Positions 26,971-36,766 are shown, counted from the first letter of the stretch. The stretch: DNA of 64,000 nucleotides from Bacillus sp. FJAT-45037 (GCF_002797325.1 NZ_KZ454938.1:2926267-2990266); one strand, 5' to 3'. A program made the numbers and translations. Notes: generated from the sequence alone by a model not told the origin.

Positions 26971-27006
26971 AAAAGGCTTCTTTTCAGTAGCTGAAATAGA
27001 AGCCTT
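26971..27006 (-). terminator. Terminator of the GAF-PP2C gene
   Basis: AAGGCTTC...TTTCAG pairs with CTGAAA..GAAGCCTT, and TTTTTTG follows on the minus strand. Confidence 0.75.
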
Positions 27007-27010
27007 ACCA

Positions 27011-28231
27011 TTACATTATCTCTATAAAAAGAGCCGTTGCATCATCTTTACGGGCCTTTGATAGCAATTTTTCTTTATTTGTTTTTAAAACGACCTCAAC
27101 TGGCTTTCTAAGACCTTTTGGCCATACCTCATCAGATGATAGTAGATCTGTAAAACCATCTGTACTAAAGATAAATTGATCGCCTTTGATAAAATCTACT
27201 CTATGTTCATCAAAACTTGCCTGGTGAAACATACCCAGTAAGGTGCCGGGGACTAGGTGCTCCTTTTGTCCACTAGCTAATGTGCTACTAAAAAATCGGT
27301 TAATCCCGCCACATGCATATGCTAGTTTCTTATCCTTAAAATTAAACTCAAAACAAAAGGCTGTGAAATAGTAACCTTCAGGCATAAAGGGCATACTAGC
27401 GCGATTAATTGAACTTATTAAATCTCCTAAAGAAGCTGTGTTTTCATCCAATGCTTGAGCAAAGAGGACACGAATTGCTGATGTTTGTAAGGCAGTTGGT
27501 ACACCGTGCCCCATTACATCCACTAGATAGCCAAACATTCGATCTTCTGTTATCCATTTATAATCATAGAAATCTCCGCTAACTAATTCAGAGGGGAGAT
27601 ACAAACTTTTCATTTTTATATACTCATTGGTAAAGTCATCTGGTAGTAGCTGCTGTTGCAAGTCGCCAGCCCATTTTATATCCTTTTGTAGGGCCTCGTG
27701 CTTCTGCTTTTGAACACGAATCGCCTCTCTAAGCTCAATCTCAGTCAAGACCCACTCCGCAAGATTTTCTAACTTCGTGCGTTCTTCCGCAGAAAAAACT
27801 CTAGGCTGATTGTCAATGATACATAGCGTTCCTAAAATATTGCCTTTCTTGGTCATTAATTTAGCACCCGCATAAAATCGAATGCCCTCTTCAATTACAA
27901 GTCGATTAGTTCGAAAACGGTCATCTATAAGTGTGTCCTCCACAACCATGGTCTCTCTCGTTGCCACGACATACTGGCAAAAGGCAACTTCCCTTCCCGT
28001 CTCTCTAAAATCAACCCCTACACATGACTTAAACCACTGCCTATCCTCTGTAACCAACGACACGAGGCAGATCGGCACCTGAAAAATATCAGCAACTAAG
28101 CGCGTTATCTGGTCAAAAGATTCCTCTGCCTCCGTATCAACAAGCTGTAAGGAGTGAAGCTCTTGAAGCCTCTCTTGTTCGTCTTCTTCTGAAAACATTA
28201 TAATCCCTTGGTTCCTGATACTTTTTTTCAT
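27011..28231 (-). CDS. GAF-domain PP2C phosphatase (RsbU/RsbP/SpoIIE type)
   Basis: A 406-residue cytoplasmic protein. A GAF domain spans about residues 25-175 (ESFDQITRLVADIFQVPICLVSLV, then GTLCIIDNQPR). A helical linker is followed by an SpoIIE-type phosphatase domain with SGDFYDYKW, VDVMGHGVPTA and FSTDGFTDL; the metal-binding aspartates are all present. Relatives dephosphorylate anti-anti-sigma factors and so turn on sigma-B type responses. The PAS-STAS gene at 18980 is a possible substrate, though it is distant. AAGGAG lies 6 bases before the ATG at 28231. It is a single-gene unit. Confidence 0.9.
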   Translation of the reverse strand: MKKSIRNQGIIMFSEEDEQERLQELHSLQLVDTEAEESFDQITRLVADIFQVPICLVSLVTEDRQWFKSCVGVDFRETGREVAFCQYVVATRETMVVEDTLIDDRFRTNRLVIEEGIRFYAGAKLMTKKGNILGTLCIIDNQPRVFSAEERTKLENLAEWVLTEIELREAIRVQKQKHEALQKDIKWAGDLQQQLLPDDFTNEYIKMKSLYLPSELVSGDFYDYKWITEDRMFGYLVDVMGHGVPTALQTSAIRVLFAQALDENTASLGDLISSINRASMPFMPEGYYFTAFCFEFNFKDKKLAYACGGINRFFSSTLASGQKEHLVPGTLLGMFHQASFDEHRVDFIKGDQFIFSTDGFTDLLSSDEVWPKGLRKPVEVVLKTNKEKLLSKARKDDATALFIEIM

Positions 28232-28494
28232 ACCTTACTCCTTCACTCACTCTTAAAATGCATTTACTAGTTTTGTATGATAAATGTTAAATTCGATATT
28301 CTGCTCTTGCTACACTTTAATTTTTATATAAACTACTCCAGCTTACGGGTACAATCTACACGAGCAATACCAATTAAGTGGTGTCTCACCGTTGCTTTCA
28401 TTCTGCTAGAGTCTACGTATATTTCATCGGCTAAACTGGCAGATTGTTCAGATTTTCAGTTAAACAATTTCTTTAATCCTTGCCTCTTTCTACA

Positions 28495-29355
28495 TCACGA
28501 TTGAGAAGATGGTCCAAATTTTCCTAATCGGAAGTCTTGAAAGGCTTCATGAATCTCCTCTTCTGTATTCATAACAAAAGGTCCGCGTGCGATAACCGGT
28601 TCCTTGATTGGCTTCCCTGTATAAATCAACACTCGAGATCGTTCTTTCGCCTTCACTTCTAGAACATCGGTTTCTTGATCGGTTGCATTTTCATCATGAG
28701 CAAGTAACCCGACCTCTGATTTCGTAAGCGACACATCCATTCCAAATGTCATCTCCCCTTGAAGCATGTACACATGTCCATTGTGTTTTTTCGGAAGCTC
28801 CAAACAATACGTCTCACCTTCGGCTAAATAAAGCTCAAACATATTAATCGGAACGCGGGAGTTCATAGGTCCTGTCGTTTGTTCAGTGGTTCCTGAGTAG
28901 ATACGAATGTAGCCACCTTCTATTTCTACCTTTGGTGCATCTTCTACAAGTACATTTTGATAAAATGGGTCTGATTGCTTTAAATCTCTAGGCAAGTTGA
29001 GCCATAGTTGAAGCGTGTGTATTAAATCATTGTCTACAGCCTCTTCCGCATGTCGCGCTCCACTACCAGCATTCATGTACTGCACATCACCAGCATGTAA
29101 AACAGAATGTCCCCCTTGATTATCTGTATGTTCCAGTCGTCCATCAATTACATACGTAATCGTTTGAAACCCCCTATGAGGATGATCTGAGAATGTTCCT
29201 CTCTTAAACCAGTCATCTGCCATTAATACAAATGGATCGTACTCACTCATCCGTTCAGGAGGCAAGACCCACCCTTGTTGAACATGGGGATAGCCATTAT
29301 TGTTATACTTCACTTTCCAATGATCACGAATCATGCGTTTTGATTGCTTCGTCAT
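28495..29355 (-). CDS. Pirin family protein (quercetinase-like bicupin)
   Basis: A 286-residue two-cupin cytoplasmic protein. The N-terminal cupin holds the metal ligands in FSDHPHRGFQTITYV and in GARHAEE, with GDVQYMNAGSG between. Landmarks of pirins are WLNLPRDLKQSDPFYQ and the late KPIKEPVIARGPFVMNT. Bacterial pirins such as YhhW have quercetin 2,3-dioxygenase activity in vitro; the physiological role is unclear. The ATG at 29355 follows GGAGG at 7 bases; 14 upstream in-frame codons have no ribosome site. No companion gene is evident. Confidence 0.9.
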   Translation of the reverse strand: MTKQSKRMIRDHWKVKYNNNGYPHVQQGWVLPPERMSEYDPFVLMADDWFKRGTFSDHPHRGFQTITYVIDGRLEHTDNQGGHSVLHAGDVQYMNAGSGARHAEEAVDNDLIHTLQLWLNLPRDLKQSDPFYQNVLVEDAPKVEIEGGYIRIYSGTTEQTTGPMNSRVPINMFELYLAEGETYCLELPKKHNGHVYMLQGEMTFGMDVSLTKSEVGLLAHDENATDQETDVLEVKAKERSRVLIYTGKPIKEPVIARGPFVMNTEEEIHEAFQDFRLGKFGPSSQS

Positions 29356-29466
29356 ACAAACACCTCCGAAATTTTTTTCCTTTCGTTTAGCATACATACG
29401 TTTGATATGAAAATATACTAATTAGCTTAGGGGCACACTGTTGCCGTTCTTTAATTTGGAGAAAGG

Positions 29467-29502
29467 AAAAAGCATAAATAGCTGTTAAGCCATTTATGCT
29501 TG
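29467..29502 (-). terminator. Terminator of mqo
   Basis: AGCATAAATAGC (29471-29482) pairs with GCCATTTATGCT (29489-29500). The stem contains the mqo stop codon and ends in TTTTTCC on the minus strand. Confidence 0.75.
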
Positions 29503-31026
29503 TACTGACATGCGAGTCTCGCTTTTCAATATTTCTGCTTTTAGGTCGGTTAATTGAAGCGTCTCCGCAGTTGAAGCATGGATTTTTTTGATGAGCTCTG
29601 GGTTATCCATTAACGATAGACCATAGGAAGGAATCATTTCCTTAAGTTTCGGTTCCCACTCTTCGATCCGTTGCGGAAAACCATTTTTCAACACCTCTAT
29701 CATGACATGAACAGCTGTAGAAGCACCCGGAGATGCACCAAGTAATGCTGCGATCGACCCATCAGCAGAACTAACAACTTCTGTACCAAGTTGAAGAGTT
29801 CCTTTGCCTCCCTCATCCGTATCTTTGATCACTTGTACACGCTGGCCTGCTATAACCAGATCCCAATCCTCACTTTTGGCATTCGGGATAAAATCACGTA
29901 AAGCATCCATACGTTGTTCCTTTGATAACATCACTTGCTCGATCAAATATTTTGTTAATGGAATTTCTTTGACACCTGCTGCTAACATCGTGACTACGTT
30001 GCTCGGCTTGACCGAAGTTAACAAATCCAATATCGAACCATGTTTTAGGAACTTTGGTGAGAAGCCAGCAAACGGTCCAAACAACATTGATTTCTTGTCA
30101 TCGATATATCTAGTGTCCAGATGTGGAACAGACATTGGTGGAGCTCCCACAGGGGCTTTACCATATACTTTGGCATGATGCTGCTCGATCACTTCTGGAT
30201 TGTTACATACTAAGAATTGTCCGCTTACCGGGAAACCACCAATTCCTTTGCCTTCAGGAATACCAGATTTCTGTAATAAATGCAGACTTCCTCCACCGCC
30301 TCCGATAAAGACGAATTTTGCGGTATGGCGTTCGACTTCATTGTTATAGAGGTTTCGCACTTTCAATTCCCATATGCCATCTTTAGTTCGCTTAATATTG
30401 TCGACACTATGTTTATAATGTATATTTACATTTTCGTTCTCTAAATGTTCCAACAGCATACGCGTTAACGCACCAAAGTTAACATCTGTTCCAGTGTCGA
30501 TCTTTGTTGCTGCGATCGGCTCATTTGTCGTGCGGCCTGTCATAATTAGTGGAAGCCATTGCTTCAAAATATTAGGGTCATCTGAATATTCCATGCCCTG
30601 AAACAACGGGTTATTTGAAAGCGCTTTATAACGATTGTTTAAAAAAGCTACATTCTTTTCGCCTTGGACTAAACTCATGTGAGGCAAAGGTTTAATAAAG
30701 TCCTCTGGCTTCTCAATTAGCTTGTTATTTACAAGATACGACCAAAATTGCATTGAGACTTGAAATTGTTCATTGATTTTAATAGCTTTACTAATATCTA
30801 CCGTTCCGTCCGCTTTTTCGTTTGTGTAGTTCAGCTCACAAAGTGCCGCATGTCCAGTACCAGCATTATTCCACACGTTAGAACTTTCTTCGCCCGCTTC
30901 TTCTAGCTTCTCAAACACTTCAATGTTCAATTCCGGTGCTAACTCTTTCAGTAATGAACCCAAAGTCGCGCTCATGACTCCAGCACCAATTAAGATAACG
31001 TCTGTTTCATTCTGAATGTCGCTCAT
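29494..31026 (-). CDS. mqo: Malate:quinone oxidoreductase
   Basis: A 510-residue FAD enzyme that oxidises malate to oxaloacetate and passes electrons to quinone at the membrane. Landmarks of the Mqo family are [14 protein letters not shown] (FAD loop) near residue 10, [19 protein letters not shown] near 50, NNRYKAL, and [13 protein letters not shown]-like text ([12 protein letters not shown]). Late blocks are [14 protein letters not shown] and [15 protein letters not shown]. The length is normal. The ATG at 31026 is preceded by GAGGAAGG; an upstream in-frame codon at 31041 is less suitable. It is a single gene between pirin and the DUF421 fragment. Confidence 0.95.
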   Translation of the reverse strand: MSDIQNETDVILIGAGVMSATLGSLLKELAPELNIEVFEKLEEAGEESSNVWNNAGTGHAALCELNYTNEKADGTVDISKAIKINEQFQVSMQFWSYLVNNKLIEKPEDFIKPLPHMSLVQGEKNVAFLNNRYKALSNNPLFQGMEYSDDPNILKQWLPLIMTGRTTNEPIAATKIDTGTDVNFGALTRMLLEHLENENVNIHYKHSVDNIKRTKDGIWELKVRNLYNNEVERHTAKFVFIGGGGGSLHLLQKSGIPEGKGIGGFPVSGQFLVCNNPEVIEQHHAKVYGKAPVGAPPMSVPHLDTRYIDDKKSMLFGPFAGFSPKFLKHGSILDLLTSVKPSNVVTMLAAGVKEIPLTKYLIEQVMLSKEQRMDALRDFIPNAKSEDWDLVIAGQRVQVIKDTDEGGKGTLQLGTEVVSSADGSIAALLGASPGASTAVHVMIEVLKNGFPQRIEEWEPKLKEMIPSYGLSLMDNPELIKKIHASTAETLQLTDLKAEILKSETRMSVQA

Positions 31027-31520
31027 TATAACCTTCCTCATCGCTTAAGATTTGCAGAAAGGATGTAGGCGCCACCTCGGAATACATCTTTTCTGTCTCA
31101 TTTTATAACCATATTATAGTCTACTATTTATTTAGGTTAAATAATTACCATTTATCTGATAATTATAAACTACTTAAAGATAGAATAAAAGAGAAATCTC
31201 CATTCCAAAACCCTTAGAAACTAAAGCCTTAACTCAGCATATCAAAGAATCAAGGCTTTCGTTCGTTCAAACCTATATTTCCAGCACGGACCTAGCCCAT
31301 TACGTAAGGATAATCATTGATAAATCACATGATTATCTTTCTTTATTAGTGTTAAACCAATTAAAAAGGAGATGCCTCCCCAATAGAGCAATTATACTAA
31401 TAGTATAGCATAGGAAAAGGAGAATAATATCCATAAAAGTTGCATAAAACCTTTCTTCCTTGACCATTACTAGTAGTATAATAGATTTGTTTATCTACTG
31501 AGAGGGGCCTCTTAGAATGA
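31027..31520. other. 494-base intergenic region upstream of mqo
   Basis: AT-rich and non-coding as far as I can see. A TATAAT-like box lies at 31477-31482 (plus strand), with TTGACC at 31460 but only 11 bases between them, too close for a normal promoter. The start of the DUF421 fragment bounds it on the right. Confidence 0.4.
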
Positions 31521-31937
31521 AAGCCTTCTATTATTATTCGAAATGGCAAGATTGACCGCGAGCAACTTAAACAAAATCGAATGAATATTAATCAATTGCT
31601 TAGCTCCTTAAGACAGAGTGAAACGTTTTCCCTCCGTGAAGTAGCCTATGCTATTTTAGAGACAAATGGCTCGATTAGCATCTTAAAAAAGAATAAGTAC
31701 CAAAAGGTTACCCTCGAGGATTTACATCTACCACCAAGTCCGACTTACTTTTGTAGGACACTTATTACTGATGGCGAAGTGATAGAAGATAATCTTAACG
31801 AGCTAGGTTCTAATAGAGACTCGCTTACTCAGCAAATTATTGCACATGGATTTACCCGAACAGAGGACGTCCTCTATGCAGACTGGCTGAATGATGATGG
31901 GATCTATTTTGTTCCTTATCAAAGTAAGGAAGCTTAA
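31521..31937 (+). pseudogene. C-terminal domain fragment of a DUF421 (YetF/YrbG-like) protein
   Basis: From 31521 the frame encodes KPSIIIRNGKIDREQLKQNR followed by MNINQLLSSLRQ, SLREVAYAILETNG and SILKKNKY. This is the cytoplasmic C-terminal part of YetF-type proteins (IIIRNGKI..., LR......EVxYAILExNG). A TGA at 31518-31520 stops the frame just before, and the three N-terminal TM helices of the family are absent from upstream DNA. There is no start with a ribosome site ahead of the conserved block; an ATG at 31581 would give 118 residues. I read it as a truncated remnant, although the C-terminal frame is intact and could in theory make a soluble domain. Confidence 0.65.
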
Positions 31938-31966
31938 GGATCGAGACAGCTTCCTCGATCCTTAAG
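31933..31966. terminator. Shared terminator between the DUF421 fragment and the aminotransferase
   Basis: CTTAAGGATCGAG (31933-31945) and CTCGATCCTTAAG (31954-31966) form a perfect 13-base-pair stem with an 8-base loop between convergent genes. It lacks a long T run. Confidence 0.65.
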
Positions 31967-31975
31967 TCACCGAAT

Positions 31976-33169
31976 TTATTGTTCGAATGCCTTTATCAAT
32001 TGAGCGAGCTTCATAACTCCCTCCACGATTTCTTCTTTAGAGGCATAACTAAACGACAATCTTAAGAATGACGCCCCTTCTTGCTCCTGTAAGCAGAAAT
32101 ACTTTCCAGGTACATACGATACTCCCTCATCAAGAGCCTGAGTTAATAATGTTGACGTATCGACACCTGCTACCATTACCCAAACAAAGTATCCCCCTCT
32201 TGGTCTATACCATGAAACCGTGTCTGGCATATGTTGTTCTAGCGCTGAAACAAGTACCGCGCACTTTGCTTCATAAGCAGTTCGTAAAGTATTTAGACGT
32301 TCGCTTAGATTTGTTTCTTCCAAATAAGTAGCCATTGTTGCTTGTGAAAACGGGTGATCTAAATCTTTTTTAAACCATTGTAAGGCCGTGATAAACTCTT
32401 TTGCTGCCACGACCCAACCTATTCTCAATCCAGGAGCAACGAGTTTAGATAACGAACCTACATGTAGGACACGATTGGTGGAATCGATTGCTTTGAGCGT
32501 AACTTCTGGTTGACCAAAGTATAATTCTCCATAAGCGTCATCTTCTAGAATTAGAAAATTATATTGATCAGCTAGTTCGATCACATGCTTGCGGCGTTCG
32601 CTCGTCATCGTCGTACCTGTAGGGTTGTGGAAAGTTGGAATGGTATAGAGGAGACGAGGAAGAGGCAGCCCACTCTCTTTTCGCTCTTTAAGCATTGCCT
32701 CTAAACGATCTGCTTGAAGCCCATGCTCATCGACTGGAATGCTAATAAAGTGTGACGTATAGTTTTGAAAGATTTCTAATGCTTCCATGTATGTCGGTGA
32801 CTCTACTGCAACGACACAATGCTCATCAATTACTATACGCGCAATCAAATCAATGGCCTGAGAGGCTCCTGAAGTTAGTAACAGTTCCTCTTCGCTTACA
32901 TTCATCCCGCGCTCTGCCAGTCTTTGCCGAATCTGCCCTTTCAATTGGTCGACCTTAGGACTTCCAATATAATGAAGTGGCAAATCCTTCTCTTCTTCCA
33001 ATAGACGGACTACCGACTTTTTTATTTGGTCTGCAGGCACCAACGATGGCTCAGGATAGCCCGAACTAAGACGGATGCATTTCTCTGGTAAAGCTGGCAT
33101 CCATTCTCCAGGAGGATCATTTTTAAGCGCTGCTTTTATATTTTCTGATAAAAAAAATTCAACGATCAC
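31976..33169 (-). CDS. PLP-dependent aminotransferase class I/II (LysN/2-aminoadipate type)
   Basis: A 397-residue fold-type I PLP enzyme. Landmarks are LTSGASQAIDLIARIV near residue 95, TIPTFHNPTGTTM near 178, LEDDAYGELYF near 210 (the PLP-binding Asp and Tyr), and GSLSKLVAPGLRIGW near 243 with the Schiff-base Lys. Its sequence style matches the aminotransferase domain of MocR regulators and of 2-aminoadipate aminotransferases, but there is no N-terminal wHTH domain. The start is GTG at 33169, with GGAGGGG about 5 bases upstream. The substrate cannot be named. Confidence 0.88.
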   Translation of the reverse strand: MIVEFFLSENIKAALKNDPPGEWMPALPEKCIRLSSGYPEPSLVPADQIKKSVVRLLEEEKDLPLHYIGSPKVDQLKGQIRQRLAERGMNVSEEELLLTSGASQAIDLIARIVIDEHCVVAVESPTYMEALEIFQNYTSHFISIPVDEHGLQADRLEAMLKERKESGLPLPRLLYTIPTFHNPTGTTMTSERRKHVIELADQYNFLILEDDAYGELYFGQPEVTLKAIDSTNRVLHVGSLSKLVAPGLRIGWVVAAKEFITALQWFKKDLDHPFSQATMATYLEETNLSERLNTLRTAYEAKCAVLVSALEQHMPDTVSWYRPRGGYFVWVMVAGVDTSTLLTQALDEGVSYVPGKYFCLQEQEGASFLRLSFSYASKEEIVEGVMKLAQLIKAFEQ

Positions 33170-33222
33170 TTTTACCCCTCCACACTTTCTTGAAAAATTT
33201 AAGTTAGATAAAATAATAGGCG

Positions 33223-33286
33223 GTGCATATAAGCCGCTCCTGAAATATACTCCGCTAAGTTTGTGCTTTATTTGAAATCTCTGTTA
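33223..33286 (+). repeat. Dispersed 64-base repeat, copy B
   Basis: Partner of 13463-13526 (51 of 64 bases identical, ungapped). It lies in the short gap upstream of the aminotransferase, and its last bases overlap the stop codon of the YjiH-like gene at 33284. Confidence 0.7.
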
Positions 33287-34678
33287 AAAAAACAAAAAAT
33301 GAGCCATGGCTGCTGTGATTGGTAACGTAATAATCGTTCTTTGTAAGAAGATCACAAACAATTGAAACAAAGAAAGCGGAATTTTTGACTTTAATAATAG
33401 AATACCAATTTCAGACATGTATATTAATTGTGTTAAGGACATGACCCCGATTACAAAACGAGTCAGCTCTGATTCAATTCCACTTCCTATAACAGCTGGT
33501 AAAAACATATCAGCAAAACCAACGATCATCGCTGGAGCTGCTGCCTCTGCTTCAGGAATTTGCAACAACTGAAGTAACGGTACAAACGGATAAGACAAAT
33601 AATTAAACAGTGGCGTAAACTCTGCAATAATCAGTGCGATTGTACCAAGCGCCATGACCAACGGAATTAAAGCGAACCAAATATCAATCACATTTTTAAC
33701 ACCGCTCTTTACTACATTACGATAACTCTTTACTTCGCTCGCTTTTTCAACGGCCTTGTGTACGCCCCATTGAAAGCTAGACACGCCCTCAGGTACTACT
33801 TCATCAATTTGTTTCCCAACCGGCTCATAATAAGAATCCTTCTTTAAGGAAAGAGGAGGAATTCGAGGGCAAATAACTGCCGCAACAATCCCTGTTACAA
33901 TGACGGTGAAATAAAATTGGATAAACATATGATCGATGTTTAAGAACCTAGCAATAACCAGACTGAAGGCAATCGATGCAATCGAAAAATTCGTAGCAAC
34001 AACCGACGCTTCACGCTTCGTGTAGTACCCCGATTCATACTGCTGTGTGGTAAGTAATACGCCAACTGTTCCACTCCCCATCCAAGACGCTAGCGCATCC
34101 ACAGATGAACGCCCAGGTAATTTGAATACAGGGTACATAATCTTACGTACAATTGTTCCGATAAAGTCCATTAATCCGAACTGAAGCAAAAGAGGCATAA
34201 ATAAACAAGCAAATAAAAACCAAACCATTAATACAGGAACCAGATCATACAAAACGACTCCGCCGGTAAAGTCAGACCATATAAATTCCGGGCCTACTTG
34301 TGTCAATGTTAGCACGGCAAAAACTGCACCAATGCTTCTTAGAATGAACCACACGGGAGAAACGTCAAATAATCCTTTTAAGAAAGCACTTCTCTCTATC
34401 CATGGAAGATTCGTCCCCTTTGCTACTAAACTACCAATAGCAGAGATACATAACACACTCGTCATAATGAGTGGAATAAAGACAGCAATGGCCCCCTGCA
34501 GTGCATCTGCTAGCACGCCTAATCCAATTGTCACCTTATCATTCACAGAGATTGGTACTAAGAATAGCAAAACCCCAATCAACGAAGGCAACCAAAACTT
34601 CATATACTGTTTAGCGCTATACGATTTTTCATATGTAGGTTGATTTGACTCTTGTACTGTTTTCACTTTCACTTCCAC
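33284..34678 (-). CDS. yjiH: YjiH family membrane protein (nucleoside-recognition GATE domain)
   Basis: A 464-residue polytopic membrane protein of about ten or more TM helices. Landmarks are FWLPSLIGVLLFLVPISV near the N-terminus, the GATE domain with ASWMGSGTVGVLLTTQQYE at about 215-235, and a second repeat with VGFADMFLPAVIGSGIESEL near 400. The family is a putative transporter of unknown substrate, related to spore maturation proteins SpmA/SpmB. The start is GTG at 34678, with GGAGGAG 6 to 8 bases upstream. The frame is open further up but without a ribosome site. It ends beside repeat copy B. Confidence 0.85.
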   Translation of the reverse strand: MEVKVKTVQESNQPTYEKSYSAKQYMKFWLPSLIGVLLFLVPISVNDKVTIGLGVLADALQGAIAVFIPLIMTSVLCISAIGSLVAKGTNLPWIERSAFLKGLFDVSPVWFILRSIGAVFAVLTLTQVGPEFIWSDFTGGVVLYDLVPVLMVWFLFACLFMPLLLQFGLMDFIGTIVRKIMYPVFKLPGRSSVDALASWMGSGTVGVLLTTQQYESGYYTKREASVVATNFSIASIAFSLVIARFLNIDHMFIQFYFTVIVTGIVAAVICPRIPPLSLKKDSYYEPVGKQIDEVVPEGVSSFQWGVHKAVEKASEVKSYRNVVKSGVKNVIDIWFALIPLVMALGTIALIIAEFTPLFNYLSYPFVPLLQLLQIPEAEAAAPAMIVGFADMFLPAVIGSGIESELTRFVIGVMSLTQLIYMSEIGILLLKSKIPLSLFQLFVIFLQRTIITLPITAAMAHFLFF

Positions 34679-34844
34679 TTTACTCTCCTCCAGTTCCCAA
34701 AATATGTATATATTATTCAATGAACTTGCTACACTTCACTATAATAGTTAATAATATATCATCTTTATGTATAAATATACAATAATGATTAAAAATTTTT
34801 ATTTGGTTTTGTAACTCCTTAACGTTCAGTAAATGTAACGACTA

Positions 34845-34894
34845 TGGTGTCAGCCCCCCATTTCGTTAAAGTATTTAGTGAGGGACTGACACCA
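34845..34894. repeat. 50-base palindromic element (TGGTGTCAG ... CTGACACCA)
   Basis: TGGTGTCAGCCCC pairs with GGGACTGACACCA (12 of 13 base pairs) around a 24-base middle. It is intergenic, between yjiH and msrA, both on the minus strand. I recall this GGTGTCAGTCCC-type element as a common dispersed repeat in Bacillus-type genomes, but only one copy is visible here. Confidence 0.6.
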
Positions 34895-34967
34895 AAATCC
34901 TTCTCCGTTTTACGTCTCGTACATAGAGTCATATTTAAAGAATAAGTGTAATAGATTACCTGTCTTC

Positions 34968-35441
34968 TTAATTCTTATATTTATTTAATATCTCTGTTGG
35001 AATATGACAATAATCACTTGGACATTTAGTTAACCTATCTTGATGTTCTTCTGCACTTCTCACATAGTTTGTAAGTGGTACTACTTCAACAACTATCCGG
35101 TTACAATCATTTCTTTCATTAATAAATACCCTCGCCTCTTCTAAATGTTTATGATCTTCACTATACACGCCAGTTCTGTATTTTTCCCCAACATCATCTC
35201 CCTGTTGGTTGATACTATACGGATCAATAATTTCAAAGAAGTAGTCCATTAGCTCTTTAATTGTTACAACATTTGAATCGAATTCTGTTTTTACGCATTC
35301 CGCATAGCCATCATACTTATTCTCAAGTGTATTGCTTGCTCCATTAGCTCTTCCTGCTTCTGTAAACGTAACACCAGGTAAAGTTTTTATAAATGCTTGT
35401 ACTCCCCATAGGCATCCACCTGCAAAATATACTACTTCCAT
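34968..35441 (-). CDS. msrA: Peptide methionine (S)-sulfoxide reductase
   Basis: A 157-residue cytoplasmic repair enzyme that reduces methionine-S-sulfoxide. The active site GCFWG is present as GCLWG (Cys at residue 10). GYAECVKTEFDSN fits the substrate strand, and the block DPYSINQQGDDVGEKYRTGVY is the highly conserved MsrA segment. C-terminal cysteines in TKCPSDYC may act as resolving residues. The ATG at 35441 follows AAGGAGGAG at 7 bases; an upstream in-frame ATG at 35543 has no ribosome site. No MsrB domain or gene is adjacent. Confidence 0.88.
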   Translation of the reverse strand: MEVVYFAGGCLWGVQAFIKTLPGVTFTEAGRANGASNTLENKYDGYAECVKTEFDSNVVTIKELMDYFFEIIDPYSINQQGDDVGEKYRTGVYSEDHKHLEEARVFINERNDCNRIVVEVVPLTNYVRSAEEHQDRLTKCPSDYCHIPTEILNKYKN

Positions 35442-35692
35442 TTTGCCTCTCCTCCTTGTGTGTCGGAAGGAATAGATCCACCGACTATTAATTGTAAAAA
35501 AATACATAAATAACCTCTCATAAAACAACAACTTTGTCTCCATAGTATATTTTCATTTATATTATCCTTCAAATATTAAATCAACCGAATCTGTTAGAAC
35601 GGTATATCTCCCTCCATTCTGAATAATATGCGATTTTTTTGCAAAGGATAAAAACCATACCATGAATAACTATCCTTTGGAGGGAATCATAT

Positions 35693-36718
35693 ATGCCCGA
35701 ACGTCAAATAAATTTAACTTCTGCTGAAATTGCATCAATTTGGACTAGCTACATGAATGATAGTATGGCGAAGTGTATTTTAGGTTATTTTCTAGAACAT
35801 GTAGAAGATGAGGAAATCCGCTCTATTGTTCAATTTTCCTATGACCTTTCGTCTGCTCATATAGACAAACTTACTACCATATTCCAAGAAGAACAAATTC
35901 CGACACCAACAGGGTTTACATATGATGATGATGTGAATTTTAATGCACCCCGCATGTATACTGATTCATTTAAGCTTACTTATATCAACCACATGGCTAA
36001 AGTTGGATTACTTGCAAATAGTGGATTCATTTCTATGAGTGCTAGAAACGACATTAGAACTTTCTTCATAGAAAGTATCCATGAAACCACTGAGTTATTC
36101 GCCCGAAGTTCGAATGTAGCTATTTCAAAAGGGACATTCATTAGGGCCCCTTATATACCATATCCAACTGAGACAGATTATATAGACACAAAGAAATATC
36201 TAAGTGGGTTATCTCCTTTTAACAAACACAGACCACTAAATGCAATTGAGATCTCACATTTGTTTTTGAACATTCAAACTAACCTTATTGGGAGTAAACT
36301 TGCTACTAGTTTCGCCCAAGCCACATCACGAAATAATATTCGCAAATGGATGTTGAGAGGAAGGGATATATCACAAAAGCATATTGAAATATTTACAAAG
36401 ATCCTTTTGAATAACGATATAATCGCACCTATGCCGTCAGATATCTGCATAACTGATTCCACCACAGCACCTTTTTCCGACAAATTAATAATGTTTCACA
36501 TGTCATTATTAAATGCAACAGGAACAGGAAACTACGCCACGGCTGCTGCTGTAAGTCAAAGAAGTGATCTCACTTTAAATTATGAACGCCTATCACTAGA
36601 AGTAGCTCAGTATACCAAAGACGGGGCTGATATTTTGATCGATAACGCATGGCTAGAACAAACACCAGGAACAACGGACAAAGACCAATTAACAAAGAAA
36701 AAAGATACTTCAAGTTAA
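35693..36718 (+). CDS. DUF3231 family protein, two tandem ferritin-like domains
   Basis: A 341-residue soluble protein. It consists of two similar helical domains (about 1-165 and 175-325), each about 160 residues. Landmarks are LTSAEIASIWTSYMNDSMAK at the start of domain one and LNAIEISHLFLNIQTNLIGS at the start of domain two, with MNDSMAKCILGYFL and IGSKLATSFAQAT as matching helices. The family is common in Bacillus and has no known function; a four-helix bundle is predicted. The C-terminal 20 residues are polar and basic (KKKDTSS). GGAGGG lies 8 bases before the ATG at 35693. Confidence 0.85.
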   Translation: MPERQINLTSAEIASIWTSYMNDSMAKCILGYFLEHVEDEEIRSIVQFSYDLSSAHIDKLTTIFQEEQIPTPTGFTYDDDVNFNAPRMYTDSFKLTYINHMAKVGLLANSGFISMSARNDIRTFFIESIHETTELFARSSNVAISKGTFIRAPYIPYPTETDYIDTKKYLSGLSPFNKHRPLNAIEISHLFLNIQTNLIGSKLATSFAQATSRNNIRKWMLRGRDISQKHIEIFTKILLNNDIIAPMPSDICITDSTTAPFSDKLIMFHMSLLNATGTGNYATAAAVSQRSDLTLNYERLSLEVAQYTKDGADILIDNAWLEQTPGTTDKDQLTKKKDTSS

Positions 36719-36724
36719 AACAGC

Positions 36725-36766
36725 AAAAAAAGGAAAGGAACATATACTGTTCCCTTCCTTTTTTTG
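36725..36766 (+). terminator. Terminator of the DUF3231 gene
   Basis: AAAAAAAGGAAaGGAACA pairs with TGTTCCcTTCCTTTTTTT, a long stem ending in a T run 7 bases past the stop. Confidence 0.85.

Noticed and set aside
28333-28455. Minus-strand open stretch with LADEIYVDSSRMKATV
   Set aside because: It has no start codon with a ribosome site and I cannot match it to a family; it may be a gene remnant, but the evidence is too weak to list.
31460-31482. TTGACC and TATAAT boxes upstream of the DUF421 fragment
   Set aside because: The 11-base spacing is too short for a sigma-A promoter.
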